Source of the DNA: Symbiodinium natans
Lineage: Eukaryota; Sar; Dinophyceae; Suessiales; Symbiodiniaceae
Direction of reading: 5' to 3'
Assembly: GCA_905221605.1 (NCBI GenBank)
Contig: CAJNDS010002374.1
Coordinates: 184,001 to 248,000, forward strand
Length of the DNA stretch: 64,000 nt
Every line of letters begins with the position of its first letter. Within the stretch, counting starts at the first letter, position 1. Positions 1-13,100 of the stretch are shown one piece after another. A program made the position numbers and the translations under genes. The notes below the pieces were generated by a model. It saw only the letters and a program-made list of their open reading frames with translations. It had not been told where the DNA came from and made no database searches.

Positions 1-1389
1 GCCGCCAGTGCCGCCACAGTCTCGGCCATGCGGCCATGCAGCCATGCCACTGAGATCTGTTCCAGAGTGTTCTCCGGCTCTTTCATGAGGTGTCACCACC
101 ATCTCGGCCACGCAGCTGTGCTTAGAGGGTGTGTTGCAGCATCGTGTTTGCGGGCAGTTTTTGGCTGTTCCGGACACTTGCCCAAAGGCACCACGGTCAC
201 CTGCCTGCTGTGACAGGAGCTTTGAAAGACACTTGGACATCTTGGACTTCAAAAATAAAGCCAACGAAGCTCTGCAAAACACCCGTTGAAACTTTAGCAA
301 CAAGTGAATCCTTGACAGAGATTTGCACAGAGTCCAAGCTCAGCGTGCCGTTTACCACCCTCTTACCTTTGCTCGTGTGACGGCGCCAGCATAGGCCGTG
401 TGCCACAGCGTCCTTGTGTGTGACACGAGTTGAACCCGAGACCCATTGAGATGCATGTGTTGCCACCGCTTCATTGGGCCTTGAAAGCGAGCAAGATGGT
501 AGCAAAAAGCAGGCTCGTGTGAGAGCAGCGGGCGACACATGAACTGAGTTCGAATCCCCCCAAGTCTCCATGCACCCCGTCCTGACTAGAGTGCGCAAGG
601 TGGCGGCAGGATGCAGGTCGTGGACGCTGTGGGCCCCTGCGTGGGCGATGTTGAGCAGTCATCACGTTGCTCACTCGCCGGACTGCATGCATCTATCAGA
701 TTTTTTTTTAGCATTTGTGCATTGCTGAGGGCGGCAGTCTTTTCAAGCCCAAGTGTGAGAAGTGTCTGCAAAGTACTCTTTTTATGTGCCCCGTCAAAAT
801 GAAATTGTCTGGACACTTCAGGCAGAAAGAAGAGAAAGAAGGGGTGGCCTGGCGGCCTCTGACCCGGCTCTCACAGAGGCCCCCTTCGCTCTAATTCTTC
901 GTGCAGCTCCTCAAAAGCTCCTTCCTCCGTGGAAGAGAGAAACGGCTTAGAGCACTTTGAGGACTCCAAGGCGCTCGCAAGGGCATGGCTGAGCGCAAGC
1001 TGAGCCATAGCCTTAGATCTTCTGAAGGTTGGCGGCCGAGGCCCTCGCTTTTCTCAAAAGTTCTCTAAAGTTGAAAAAATGGTGTGAAGTTTTGTTCTTT
1101 TCTCCAACTTTCCCGTTAACCAAAAGGACTTCTAAGCCAGAAAAGGACCCCCCAAAGCTATTCACCCCAACCGCCGCAAGCACCCGACATCTTAAGTGGC
1201 CTTAAGGCCGGCTCATTGACTTTGCTTGGGGGTCGCTCTTCTCAGCGCCTAGGCTAGCGGCTATAACATGCGCCTACAAGTTGCTAAGTCTTGGACTTCT
1301 GCCTGGCGATAGCAGCCTCTAGCTCTGGAGCCATCACGGCTGAACAATGCACACCTTGCAAGCTGAGCAAAGGTGAGGCGATCTCTTGC
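1..1389. other. No gene recognised
   Basis: All open frames here are short, overlap each other on both strands and show no family motif or consistent splice-site pattern. A T-loop-like string (GTTCGAATCC near 548) has no matching tRNA arms. Nothing else is supported. Confidence 0.5.
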
Positions 1390-1445
1390 CGCGCCGTTCC
1401 GCGCCGTGCCGTGCCGTGCCGCGCCTTGCCGCGCCTTGCCGCGAG
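1390..1445. repeat. GC-rich short tandem repeat (GCCGTGCC/GCGCCTTGCC)
   Basis: Degenerate tandem copies of five-base GC-rich words (GCCGT, GCCGC, CCTTG) run through this stretch. They open frames on both strands, so the overlapping ORFs are not evidence of coding. Confidence 0.6.
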
Positions 1446-1671
1446 TGTGGGTACAGAGTCAAAAGTGCAGCGAAGGCCAGGCTGTGTTCCACAGTGTCCC
1501 ACTGTGTTCCTCAGGCGCAGAGTGAGGTACGGGTGGCACTGCAACCGGGCCCCGGCTGCGTGCCCAGTTATATGTGGTATGTGTTGAGATGGGAATGGCT
1601 TGGCTACCCCATATGCCTTCTCAATGTATGCGAAAAGCTGCAGAGGCGGACTCGCTTGCGGGAACTGCATG

Positions 1672-1734
1672 CTCAGGCTGCTCAGGCTGCTCAGGCTGCT
1701 CAGGCTGCTCAGGCTGCTCAGGCTGCTCAGGCTG
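1672..1734. repeat. 9-bp minisatellite CTCAGGCTG x7
   Basis: Seven exact head-to-tail copies of CTCAGGCTG. The nine-base period keeps any frame open; in one plus frame it reads as repeated Gln-Ala-Ala. Whether an exon contains it cannot be decided. Confidence 0.9.
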
Positions 1735-2340
1735 CACGTGCCCAGGCACCAAAGATGCCAGCTTTCCGCCCCTAACCTCGCCTGCAGCAACGATGCACCT
1801 TCTGCGCACCTGCAGTCCACACTTTTTCACCCCCTGTTTGCCAGTCCTCCTCATCTTATCAAACCGAAGACACCGAAGGCAGTAAGACTTGGATAGAAGG
1901 TCTGCCTGCAGCTGACCTGCGCTTCAAGTCCGGGTCCTTTCCGGCTTTTTTGAAGAAAGTGGCCAAGTGAGCATCTTTGTTGTGCAGCAGGCAGGCAGCA
2001 GGCAACAAGAAACAAGAGGAAACTGAGGAGCTGAAAACAGTGATGATCTGCGGCCTGCGGAGCCTGCGCCATCTGCGGCATCCGAGGACCTTCGCATGAC
2101 CCTCCTTTTTGACCTCGAAGGGGTCCTCGAAGCAACCATGCGGGCTCACTGGAGCGGAGCCGTCTCGGACTCAGGACTCGGCTAGGCGTAAGACCGATTC
2201 CCAGAGTCCCAGAGCAGTTTTGACCGCAAACACTTCGATTGGACGCCGTGGACGCTGTGTCGAAGGAAGCGCTATGAGAAGGCGCGGGTGTCCAGCACTG
2301 GTCTTTGCGTTCTCTCTAGGCACTTGGAGAGGTGGGGAGT
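1735..2340. other. No gene recognised
   Basis: Overlapping short frames on both strands without family motifs. Nothing supported. Confidence 0.45.
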
Positions 2341-2582
2341 GGAGTCAGAGAAAGAAAGAAGACAGAGAGAGAGAAAGAGAGAGACAGAGAGAGCGAAAGC
2401 CTGCTGGTGGAATATCGAGTATACACGTCACCCCACTTTTTGTGTGTCACATCGCTTCAGTTTCGCTTCACAAGGGCGTGCTGAGCGCGTGGGGGGTAGG
2501 GTGAAAGAAGGAAAGGAAGAGAAGGGAAGGAAAGGAAAGGTAGGGAAGGGAAGGAAAGGGAAGGAAAGGAAAGGAGGGAAGA
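2341..2582. repeat. Purine-rich GAGA / GGAAG low-complexity tracts
   Basis: A GAGA-type stretch (about 2346-2398) is followed after a unique 100-base spacer by GGAAAGGAAG-type repeats (about 2500-2580). Both are simple purine-strand sequence. Confidence 0.75.
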
Positions 2583-2686
2583 CGTGGGAAGACGTGGGTT
2601 GGAGAGACCACCCGCACCCAACACGGGGGGGTTGTCACTCGGATGCCGTGGCCGGGGTCTCCCTATGGGGGGCCTCTTCGAAGTAG

Positions 2687-2880
2687 AAGAAGCAGAAGAA
2701 GACAGACGGAGGAAGAGGAAGAGGAAGAGGAAGAGGAAGAGGAAGAGGAAGAGGAAAAGGAAGAGGAAGAGGAAGAGGAAGAGGAAGGGGAAGGGGAAGA
2801 GGAAGAGGAAGAGGAGGAAGAGGAAGCAGAAGCAGAAGCAGAAGCAGAAGCAGAAGCAGCAGCAGCAGCAGCAGCAGAAG
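2687..2880. repeat. (GAGGAA)n grading into (GCAGAA)n and (GCA)n
   Basis: A ~190-bp compound microsatellite changes from GAGGAA units through GCAGAA to pure GCA. The plus strand reads as poly-Glu then Glu-Ala then Ala, the minus as Leu/Pro/Phe-rich peptides. The long open frames across it follow from the repeat period and are not taken as genes. Confidence 0.85.
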
Positions 2881-3106
2881 ACCAAGAAGGAGATGCAGAG
2901 AGTGAGAGAGAGAGCCAGACAAGAAGGAACCCGGGGCTGGCAGCGCAAGAGCAAGAGCGAGAACACGAAAGAGACCCAGAAGCCTCGGTTGTTTGCAGGT
3001 GCAGCTGCGTAGTTGAGCCGCCAGCGAGGACATGTGCATGCCGCTACCATGCACGGAATGTGTTACTTTCTTTGCCCATGTCCACCAACGGGCTGGTGCC
3101 TTGCCG

Positions 3107-3138
3107 GCCTCTTCGGCCTCTTCGGCCTCTTCGGCCTC
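3107..3138. repeat. 9-bp repeat TTCGGCCTC x3
   Basis: Three direct copies of CTCTTCGGC/TTCGGCCTC in a GC-rich surrounding. Confidence 0.7.
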
Positions 3139-3350
3139 GCTGGCCGTGTCGCCGTCGAGCTGGCCGCCGCCCCGAAGCGGTGCCCGCGACAACAGTGCCG
3201 GTGTCGGCGACGCCGTCGGCGCCGTCGGCCGTGGTGGCATTCAGTGGCGGGCTGCGAGTGGGCAATAACGCGACTTGGGCGGCCACGGCCTGAGTGAAGT
3301 GAAGGCAAACTGAAGGTTTGCATGTCTTTGCATCCCTTCCCATCCATCCG

Positions 3351-3453
3351 AGTACGTTTTTCACATGTTTTCGCATGTTTTCGCATGTTTTCGAGTACGT
3401 TTTTCACATGTTTTCGCATGTTTTCGCATGTTTTCGCATGTTTTCGCATGTTT
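3351..3453. repeat. 10-bp minisatellite TTTTCGCATG with a higher-order unit
   Basis: TTTTCGCATG is repeated about eight times. The array has two larger units, each beginning GAGTACGTTTTTCACATG and then running into the ten-base repeat, so a ~42-bp unit has itself been duplicated. Confidence 0.85.
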
Positions 3454-3933
3454 GCAACCCCGAGGCCCTGGCCAGGACCTGGAGTGGAGAGGTCCTTGGG
3501 GTGGAACTGGTTAGCCAGGCGCTGCAGTGCATACGCGCATACTGTAGACAGCTCTTAGCACAGCTTGTCGCTTGACAGGTGCAGCAGGCAGGTTTCACAT
3601 CTTTGGGACAGCTTGCTTTACTGGCGCCGTGTCGTTCCGTGGACCCCGGCTCAGTCATTCAGCATGGTGTATGTTGCATGTCAACACGCTTCAATCTGAT
3701 CGAACGAGTCTTGGCTGTGCATCTGTGCTGTGCCGATCCGCACTTGACTACCACATTTGTTTTTGACAGACGTCAAAACTAGGCGTCTGCCAAGTCAGCC
3801 CAGTCTTGTGAGTAAATTGCAAGCGCTGGGCGGCGCAACGTGGGGTGTGGCGCGCGCAGCGGCCCCGCCAGGGCTTCAGGGTTTCTGGGGGGGGTGCCAG
3901 GAAGGGGGATCCCAGACGGGAGGTGGGGGGGGA

Positions 3934-4009
3934 CGGAGACCAGAAGGCGACAAGAGGAGACCAGAAGGAGACTGGAAGGAGACCGGAAGGAGACCGGAAG
4001 GAGACCGGA
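3934..4009. repeat. 11-bp minisatellite GGAAGGAGACC
   Basis: About six copies of GGAAGGAGACC, the first ones diverged (AGAAGGAGACT). Frames through it read EGDRKETGRRP-type peptides in all three phases, as expected from an 11-base period. Confidence 0.8.
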
Positions 4010-6514
4010 TCCTGGTCTGCTTGTTCTGGATGCCTCTCGACCAGAAGCCGAGCCGAGCCAATGCCGAAGGTCTTTTTGCAAAAGTCAGTTTCTCTCGTTT
4101 TCACGAGAGCTTTCAGATTCCCTCCTGTTGCTTCGAAAGTTCCGAGGTCCTTGGCTGGAGCTTGGGAGCGCGAGCAGCCGGCCTCACAGAAGTCGCATAA
4201 TCGAAATCTGTGTGAACTGCGTGTGGAACTGTGGAACCCTTCTGAAGCTTCTGAGCTGAGGCCACATTGCTGGCCTCGCTGATGGAGCGAATGGGTTTGG
4301 AGATCGAAGCCCTCGTTGCTTTGGATGTCTTGGGCTCAACTTGTGTGAGAGCGTGCGAGCGACGAAGCGCAACGCTTGGTCTCTTTTGAGGATCGCCGCA
4401 AGCTGCCCTTCGCCGGAGCTCTCGCCCCGATTCCTGAAGGCCGCTTCAACCGCCGAAGCTGGCAGAGGAGCACTTAAGCTCCAGAAAACGTGGAAGTAGG
4501 CGTCGATTGGACAGGAATTGAATATCACTCTGTCAGCATATTAACTCCCAATTTTTCAGGCCACCGGTTGTGAGGCTTTGAAGTATGTACCGGGAAGGAA
4601 ATCTTCAGCGCATTTGCGCACTTACCCTGTCTTACACTTTCCGAAGATGGTCACACATACCGCACGGTACCTTCAGAGATGTTGGCAGTGCTTGAGGGCA
4701 ACGGTCATCGGTCTCACGCGCTTCTCAGAACTGCGGCATGTTGATCGCATGCATCGCATCCTGCTGCTCAGGCGGACCCATGGCATGTACGGTGGCTACA
4801 GTAAACATGCTCTCGGCCGCCGAGGCTGTCAGTGCCTCAGCAATGAGCCTGTAGCCGTCCATGGATGCAAGAGACGGCACACTGCCCCTTCACTGCAAGG
4901 ATCTGCAAGGCATCACACGCCCTCTTGACCCACCCAACTCTCTGCATCACGTGTGTCTCACGAAGTACTGTTCACAGGTCACCATAGTTGTTAGCTTGTG
5001 CAGGTGCCTTGCTTTCGCGGCACTGCCCTCTGCCTCTGCCCGAGTCACTCAAGCTCACGTGTCTGTGATCATGGCTCGACCCCATCGCAAAAGCCGCAGG
5101 TTAGACCTGACGTGCCGTCTGCGTGTTCCCTAGCCATGGATGCGACTGCTAGCAGCATGCTTCCGTGACCATCTGCTATCGCATACTTAGGTCTCCCTTG
5201 AAGATCAACCGCGTCGACTGGTCCCTCTCCTTTCAGGATGCGAGGGTTGCTGGGCCTCTGGTTTGTCTTGCTCAGTTTGCACCGCATGGAAGGATGACCA
5301 AAGCCTCGAGCCGCGTCGGCCCCTCTATTGCCTGCGCGTCCACAGATCTGGCTTGGAGGAAGTGGGCCATTTTGACGTAGGCACGCGGCACGTAGAGTCC
5401 ACGTCGTAGCATGGACTATCTGAGAAGCAAACCGACACTTCGCTGCAGGCGTGGCATGTGCTTGGGACGTGACGCAGAGAATCCAACGCCTTTGTGAGGG
5501 CGCCTTCAGAACAAAAGAACGGGATTTGATTTGATTGGAACAGGCTGGGAGAGCACTGTGGACATCCTCATGACCGACTCATGACCCACATGACTTCAAT
5601 ACTTTGCGCATCCTTGGGTCCCTTCACATGATGCCGCGTTGGCTCAGAGGGAGGGACGATTTTGCTTCAGTCTCCACATGGCCTACGGAAAAGCCGGGTG
5701 CCTAGACGGCGGCTGCATGAGACTTGGGTGAGTTTGGCGCTTCCACGGTGCTCTGCAAGGACGTCTGAAGGCAAGATGTATGGGCCCATGCAAATGCCGA
5801 TCTGCAAGGGACAGCTGGGTGTAGGGGTGGAGAATGGTGGAGAGAGTGTTCCCAGCTTTGGTGAGTGCTCTAAGCTTGCTGGGTAGTTGCCACCGTTTTC
5901 TGAGTCGCGCAGGACCTCGAGCCTCCGAGGAGCCAAGCAGGGAGCACCGGGTGAGCACCTTCCCTTTTTTCCCCCCCTCCCCGCTCTCTTTATCCCGCCT
6001 CCCGCCCTCGTCCTGAAGATTCAGAGATGCCAAGAACATGAGGGGGGAAACCGGGGAAAACGGCCCAAACCATTCAACCATCTCGCTTGTGCTTGTGTAG
6101 CTCTCTCCATCCAAAAAGTATTCAACGGCAAAGTGGCGAGTGCCTCAACTGAGATGCTGGCATTACACTGAACAATGTTGAGGCTAGAAACGAGACCTGA
6201 GGTAGCCCACAAAAAGGGGGGCCCGTGTAGTGTCGGGTATACGTGACCTTTTGGCAGGACTCTCAGCTTTGCAAGTCTTCGGGCAGGTGTTGCGACACCC
6301 TTTCCAAAGTCACAGTGCGCCATACCCATTTGTCATACCGAGTCATACCCCCCCCCCCTCATTGTTGGAAACAGTGGAGTCCTTCTTAGTGTGCTCACGG
6401 CTGTGCATCCCTGAGGAGGAAGCTCATTACTGACCTGGGCTCTTGCATCACTCTTGCAGGAAGCCTTAGGCCAGCGTTTGGGCATCCGAAGGAATGAGAA
6501 TGAGAACGAGACGC
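4010..6514. other. No gene recognised
   Basis: No ORF with family motifs, no phase-consistent exon chain, no RNA gene seen on either strand. Confidence 0.5.
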
Positions 6515-6545
6515 CGGCCATGCCGGCCATGCCGGCCATGGCACC
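6515..6545. repeat. 9-bp repeat GCCGGCCAT x3
   Basis: Three near-exact direct copies of GCCGGCCAT. Confidence 0.7.
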
Positions 6546-6811
6546 GTCCCCGGCGCCCCCGAGGTGTGCTCTTCCTCTTTCCAACTCTCTGATCTCGTCG
6601 CTCACCAAAACCTCGTGCCCTCCACATCTGCCCTGCAGTTGTCTTGAAAGCAACAGGTGAGAGGCGCCCACTTGGCTCGTTGCATGGTGTCGGCAAGCAA
6701 GTCTGCACCCAAAGTGCAGGTCGTCGATGGTTTGCTCTCGTGATGTCCATGCTCGACTCCTGACATCGCCGAATCGCACCTCGCGCCACTTCGTGGCACA
6801 GGGCGCTGCGT

Positions 6812-6856
6812 GGTGTCCACGGTGTCCACGGTGTCCACGGTGTCCACGGTGTCCAC
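6812..6856. repeat. 9-bp minisatellite GGTGTCCAC x5
   Basis: Five exact copies of GGTGTCCAC in tandem, followed by a broken sixth. The period keeps frames open on both strands (Val-Ser-Thr on plus). Confidence 0.9.
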
Positions 6857-9800
6857 GGTGTTCCTGAGAGCCTCCAAGAGAGCTCTCGAGCAGAAGAGTT
6901 TGCAGGGCTTCGCGGCCTTCGCGGCCTTCGTGTCTGCAGCTTCTGAGTGTTCAACCTGTTCAACCTCTCGAGTGGCACTTGTGTACCCAAAGCCGGGAAG
7001 GGGCGGACGCGTGCAGCGGGCTTGGAAGCTTTGTGCGTGCTGTAAAGAGCTGCGGCGGCGAAACGGGCCCAGCGTGTCTCCCAGAGCAATCTCCAGACGT
7101 CGCACCAGTGCCATCACCCAAGCAGTAATCCATTTGGTGCAGACAACTCCGCCACGCAACGCCCTTTGCAGACACTAGTACGTCACTAGTAGGTCCAAGC
7201 AAGAATGCAGGACGGCACAAGGAATGCGGCTATGCAAGTTGCTGGTGCGGCGGTGCCTCTTGCCATGCGTGGCTTGCTGAGACTTGGCAAAGCTGGCGGC
7301 CAATCTGACTGAGGTATTCGCCACTATTAGCCATTCCGCAGGGGCTCTGCAGCTGGCGAGCAGAGCTTGCAGGGCTTGTGGGGCTTTGCGTCTTCTTGGC
7401 AAAGCTTTGGGCCCCTGCATCTCATACAACAACCAAGGAGTTGTTTGAGAAACTTGCTTCGGAAACCTCTTGGACTCTTGGTCGCTTCCTCGCTGAGCAT
7501 CGGGCATATTCCAAGCGCAAGCCCCTGAAGACCTTTGAGCCCCGCAATTGCCTTTCCCTCCTGCATTCTGAAGAATCGATTGCGTGTTCACGGTGTTCAC
7601 TCTCTCCGGCCCTCTCTTGGAGCTCCATTCTCTTGATCCTCAGGGATAACGATAGGGTGCCATGGCAAGGGCCTTTGGTTCTGCTGATGCAGAGCACTGG
7701 CCTTATTGGTCTTTCCGAGGAAGCCCGGAGAGGAGTCGCTTTCAGCTCTTCGCGCACCCCACCCAGAGGCACTTAACTCTACACCTCCCTCCCAACCCCC
7801 CCTCTCCCCCACCTTTGTCCAGGCGCCTTCGCGCCTTCTTCCTGAGTTGCCTCTCTCTTCACTGAACTTCATTGCCCCGCTTAGGCCGCCAAAGCCGAGA
7901 GGGAGATCAGCGTGCGAACTGTCGCAATGCCAGGCAAGGACAGCAAAGCACGGCGTCCGTTGAGACTTTGTCTGCGTGTTTCGAGGGTTCAGTGTGAAAA
8001 ACCTGGGTTGAAGTGCTACAGGATTGGTTTGCGACGTTTGCGAGTGCCCCACATCAATGCAACTTGGGGTCTACTTGTGCATGCCGCTGCATGCCGCTGC
8101 ATGGTAGCCTCTCTCGAATCTCAGCCGGGTGGACCGGCTGAGCGAAGCGGCTGAGCGAAGTGCTCAGCTGCGTCGCAGCTGCCCTTGCTGGTGTGGCTGG
8201 TGTGTCTGGTGTGTGGTGTTCCACTGCAAAGCCGCACAAGTGCTGAGCAGAGCAGAGTCGCGCAATAAACTGCTCGAAGATGCCTGCACTCCAAAGCCAA
8301 GGGATCAGGGCAACTGGGGTGGGGACCCGAGCCGTCTCGGCTGTGAGACTGCTCTTTGCTCACCCGAGCTCTTGGAGAGCGTTTGAACCATCTGAAAAAG
8401 ACCATGTCTCCCTGACTCGAATAAATAGTTCATCTCTGTCTTTCCACTCGCAGCCAGATTGGGCCTCCAACTGGGTCTGCAATTGGGGGCCTCTTTGGGC
8501 CCGCCTTTGGGGGGTTGGGGGGGGGGGGGGGGTGCAGCGAGGGCGCCTTGAGCGAGGCGTATGGGCGCAGTCTGGAGTCCAACGCCTTCCAAAAACAGCG
8601 AGAGACTTTGAGGAGCCCAATGCAGGGCCCACGCCACTGCAATTGAGCCGAGTTCTCTGCCTGTGTGCGATGTAGACGTAGACTCCATAGACTTGCGGCT
8701 TCAGCTTTTGCTTTGTCCAGCTGTCGACTGCGTGCCCCTTGGAAACGTGAGAACGCAGCCGGACCGGCAGGAAGAATGCTTTTAAGTAGGATGACACGCA
8801 GGATGACATAGATGGACTCGCGTTGCTGTCGAGTCGGCGATTCGTGAGCAATGTTGCAGATTGCAATAGATTGCATTTGCCGCCGTGGCATAGTGTGACA
8901 ACCAAGTTGCAGCGGATGCAGAACTTGTCGAGAAACTCAAGCGGCCCCAGCCGGTAGCCCGGACGTCAGGCAGTCGCCTAGCGCCACCAGCGTCACTCGC
9001 AGCGTCGGCGACTGATGTGCCTTGATCTCGGACCGATCCCCTTCGTGCAGGCACCAGGCACGGTGGGCAGGATCATGTGGACATCATTCTCAGGTGAGTC
9101 ATGGAATGGTCAGGGATCATGGCATGGCCAGGGCCATGCGAGGGCCAGGGCCATTCGAGGGACGTGGGTTATGCCAGGGCCACCGGAAGCCTGATGCATT
9201 CGCATACCCTCGGAAGCCAGGGCTCTTGATGGGAACGGTCAACCGGTAGGCCTAGAAGGCCGCTGGGACATTGTAGCATGCTGCACGTTTCGGTCGAGGG
9301 TGATCCTTGTGATGCGGCTGGCGTCTGTTGAGCGTGCTTCGGAGCCGTTGTCTCAGAATGTCTGCACGGAGTCCATTGTGTAGCATCCCATCAGACGTCA
9401 GCACCTGCGGCCGCTCACACTACGACGAAGAACGACTGCCTCGTGAACTTTCACTCGCTACCTGGAGTTTGAATCAAAGCAGCACAGGATCATGTTGAAG
9501 CGCGGCACATCTTGGCAGCAGGCCCTTGAGCCCGGCGCCCGAGCAGTTGCAACATTCTTCTGTTTGCAGAGAGCCTCTGAAGTGACCGTGAAGTCCATAC
9601 ACGCAACACTCTCGACTCAAAGGATTCGATGGGCTCCGGAAGCCTCTGACCACCCCTGATTGGTCGGGACTGGCCCGGGCTCATTGGCCTGAGTGGAGCC
9701 CTTGGGATGGGTCTCTTGCAGCCCTGCCCAAACGCCAACCTTGCGCCCACCTTCCAGAACTTCCACCCGCTCGGAAGGGCTGCCACCTTTGACCGCACCG

Positions 9801-10098
9801 CGGCGGGTACGGGTGAATCGTGAGTTGGACAGACAGCCACTGCCTGGAGAAGTCAATGTGCTCATCGACGTGCCTTCGGCTTAGCGAAAGCTTCTTGAGA
9901 CCGGCGAGCTGCATGATTTCTGAGATTTCTGAGGTGCCCTGAAGCCCTCTTTGAGCGCTCTTCCTTCTTGAGCTCTTCGTGAGCTACGCTTCCCTTCTTT
10001 TGCGGGTCGAAGCTGAGGGGCTCCTGCTCATTGTGTTGTGGTGGGATCTCCTTTCCATCCTTACCCGGCGTTCTGACAGCGCACTGGTTCCAACGGTG
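6857..10098. other. No gene recognised; short G tract
   Basis: Only short unmatched frames. A 16-base G run lies at 8517-8532. The frames around 8129-8905 overlap one another on both strands and show no motif. Confidence 0.45.
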
Positions 10099-10128
10099 CC
10101 AGAGGCAGCCAGAGGCAGCCAGAGGCAG
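10099..10128. repeat. 10-bp repeat CCAGAGGCAG x3
   Basis: Three exact tandem copies of CCAGAGGCAG. Confidence 0.85.
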
Positions 10129-13100
10129 CAAGCAAGCAGAGGTGTCCTGCGGCGCCTGGTGTTCTCTGCGCGTGTTGTGCACATGTTGTCCCCCGCTCCG
10201 CCACATGTGGCATGGGTGCATCAGGTGCTGGCCCTGGACTACCTGAAAGCCTGCGCTCCAACGGCTCTCGTGCGCTCCACCTTCAATGCCGCCAATGCCC
10301 GAGTCACTTCGCTCCAATGTCAACTTCCTTTCAGTGCCTGAGCTGCGCTGCCCCTTGGATCTTTGTTTGGTCCCTGGCAGTCCAGGGTGCAGTCCAGGGT
10401 GCTACAGGGTACGAACGTCGCACTTGAGCAGGCTCCCTGGTCGTTGCAGGTAGTGCGGCAGCTCAGTGTAACAACAAAGTGCCTGCAACATTCCGTGAAC
10501 CGTCGCCGATTTTCTGACATCTTGACCGCGGAAAGAAAGGGTGAAAGAAAGAGTGTAGTAGGGCTTCGTACATGTTTTGTACGTGTAGGGTTTAAAAGCG
10601 TGCGGAGTGTGTAGCCGACGATTGCGATGCCTGACACGGCTCCCCACATGCGCATTGATTGCGCCGAACCAGAAGCCAAGCCAGAGCCAGTGGGTTTGGA
10701 TCCGAGTCTGGGTTTCAGGGTTTTAAAGCACTGAGGCTATGAACCTGCCGCCAAAGTGAGAGGTGCTGCAAGTGGCACGTTGCCTTGCGCCGCTTACGGC
10801 TCCACTGTCCTTCACTAGCTCACCACTGACATGGGCCCGACTCTGGTTCCCGTTGTTCGCCATGCAGACTTGAACTACTCGTAGCAGCTAACTTAGCATT
10901 CTCAGGGCATCCGGGCCGTGCCTGGAAATTTCAGCAAGTGCGGGCTACAAGATGCTGAATGCGGCCTAGCTCGCCCACGTTTACAAGCGGTACATCTGGG
11001 TCAGCTATTTGTGCAGCAGAATCCCTTCTTCGAGACACTGCATCTAGCAGCTTCTCATAGCAAAGTAGCAAACGCAAAGCTCAGCTTGCATAATCCACGC
11101 CCGCTGAAGTGCATTTCCGCTAATTCATCTGTATGCCTGGCACCAAGCAGGTCAGCCCTCGGGCTCGCTTCACCTCTATAGTCACTTTCCTGCCCTTGGT
11201 GAGTCAATGTGCTTGACATGCACGTTGCCCCGTTCGCTTTGTGCCTAGTGTCAGGTACTCCAGGTGCCTGCACGTGATCGTGACGGTCTCGTCATGACCG
11301 CAAGGGAGGGAAGGTGCGGGGACGCCGAGGATGGGCAGCTCTTCGTATGTGCAAAGGCCCTGTGGCTTGGACGAGAGCATAGTAGAGCCGATGAGTTGTG
11401 TAGCGTAGGCAGCGTGGGCGTTCTGCGATGAGCCGTCGATCCGGCGGTACCCGTGCTCGAGGCACTCGTGGCCTCGTGGACTCCGCACATCTTAGCGGGA
11501 GGAGTGTGGCCACTTGTGTGCACTTGTGTTCGCTGCAGTCCTTCTGGCACTCCTGATCACTGAGTCCATTGTCGCTTTCCCTGTGACACCATGGCAATTA
11601 CTGATCGACACATCGCTCGCGTCAGGGGCCGCCCCGGTCTGATAGCCAGAAGGGCTAGGTTGTGTTCAACTTCGAATGGGGCTCGCACATGCCTCAGATC
11701 GCTCAATTACTTGGAGCCTTAGAGCAGATTGTCCGCCAGGGTTTCGGCCCTGGCTTTGGCGCACATGGCTCAGCGCTAGTTGCCGGGGGACGCCGAGAGC
11801 TGCGCGAAGCGGCAGCAACTTCCCTTCGAGGGCAGAATGATTGGGGCGCAGCGAGCACTTCATCACCCTCACATCTGCCCCCATATCTGCCCTCACATCT
11901 GCCTATTCTGCTTGCTTTTGCGTAAGAGGTGGGAAGGGCGGCCGGCTCCCGCACCTTGGGCCTCGTCACCACGAGCTCGTGGTGACCTGCGGAGAGCAAG
12001 CCGGGGCGATGTGAAATGAGTGCAGGTGCGGTCAAGGTGGCTCTGCGCTGACATCACGTGTCGCCACAAGAAGAGGCCAGCGGTAGACTAAAGCCAAGGC
12101 TTCCATCCAGACATGCAAAAAAAGACGGTAGAGGCCATGTGTTGAAGAGGCCCCCTTTGAGGCCCCTTCGTTAAGTCTTCGAGGCTCTCAGGTGTATCGG
12201 TCGGACAAAGCCTGGGCACCTGGGTAACGGCATGGAAGGCCAGCAGCGTCATCTCAGTGTACAATGCCCCTGCTAAGGGTGTGGTGCTTGTCTTTCTAGG
12301 AGTTCTGCTGTGCTCATAGCCTGTGCAGAAATTTCGCGGTGAAGTCAATTGGACCAGTGCATGTTTGATCACCCTTGTGCCGAGTGGCCGAGGCCCTTCT
12401 ATCGGTTAGCATTCGCTTCAATCCCTCAGCTGGGTGTGGCTTCCTGTGAGCGTGGCATCATGTCACAGTCGTAGTTCTCTGTGACAGACCCAGCTGCTTG
12501 CTGACGCATCCGCCGTGACTCCGCAGAGCTTCCGAGGCCTCTTCACGTTCCTTCTTGGAATCGCCTCACGTCCTGAGACTCAGGGTGCGGATGCAAGGGG
12601 CGCGAAAGAGCGCAAAGTGATGCAAAGGGATGCAAGATTGGTGTGGGAGGCAGTTGCATCTGCCATCTCTGACGCAACCGGGGCAGCTATCTGCGATTCC
12701 GTCCACTATCCGCCGTCATCTTCAGAAAGCGAAGCTTTGCGGCTGTCAGGTCTGATGCATATGCCAGAAAGAGCATTTTTTGTTGAGTAGTTCCAGTGGT
12801 GAGGGCTGCGCGCTGGCCGCGTCCCCCACAGCCCACATGCATCAAATTGCAAATCTGGAGACGGCAGCCCTTTCCGTAACCCTCGTGACCCATTCCCATG
12901 TTTTCCATGTCACGAATCGCACTGCACGCACATTGTTTGGTGTCTGTCAGTGCACGGTATGTACGCTATCTGCCTTCGATTCACTTCAAGAGTCTTCCAC
13001 ACGCGCAGTGCTCGCAGTACTCTTCGACTTGCGCAGCTGGGACTCCCAGGGCCTCTGGTTGCTACCCTGTGGGCTTTCGTTGTCTTTCCCGAATCGACGC

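Noticed and set aside
540-560. T-loop-like GTTCGAATCC
   Set aside because: No acceptor, D or anticodon arm upstream.
2643-3293. Glu-rich 216-codon ORF and opposing Leu/Pro-rich ORFs
   Set aside because: Opened by the GAGGAA/GCAGAA microsatellite; all frames on both strands are open there.
9862-10323. 153-codon minus ORF
   Set aside because: Overlaps a 120-codon plus ORF and a short tandem repeat; no motif.
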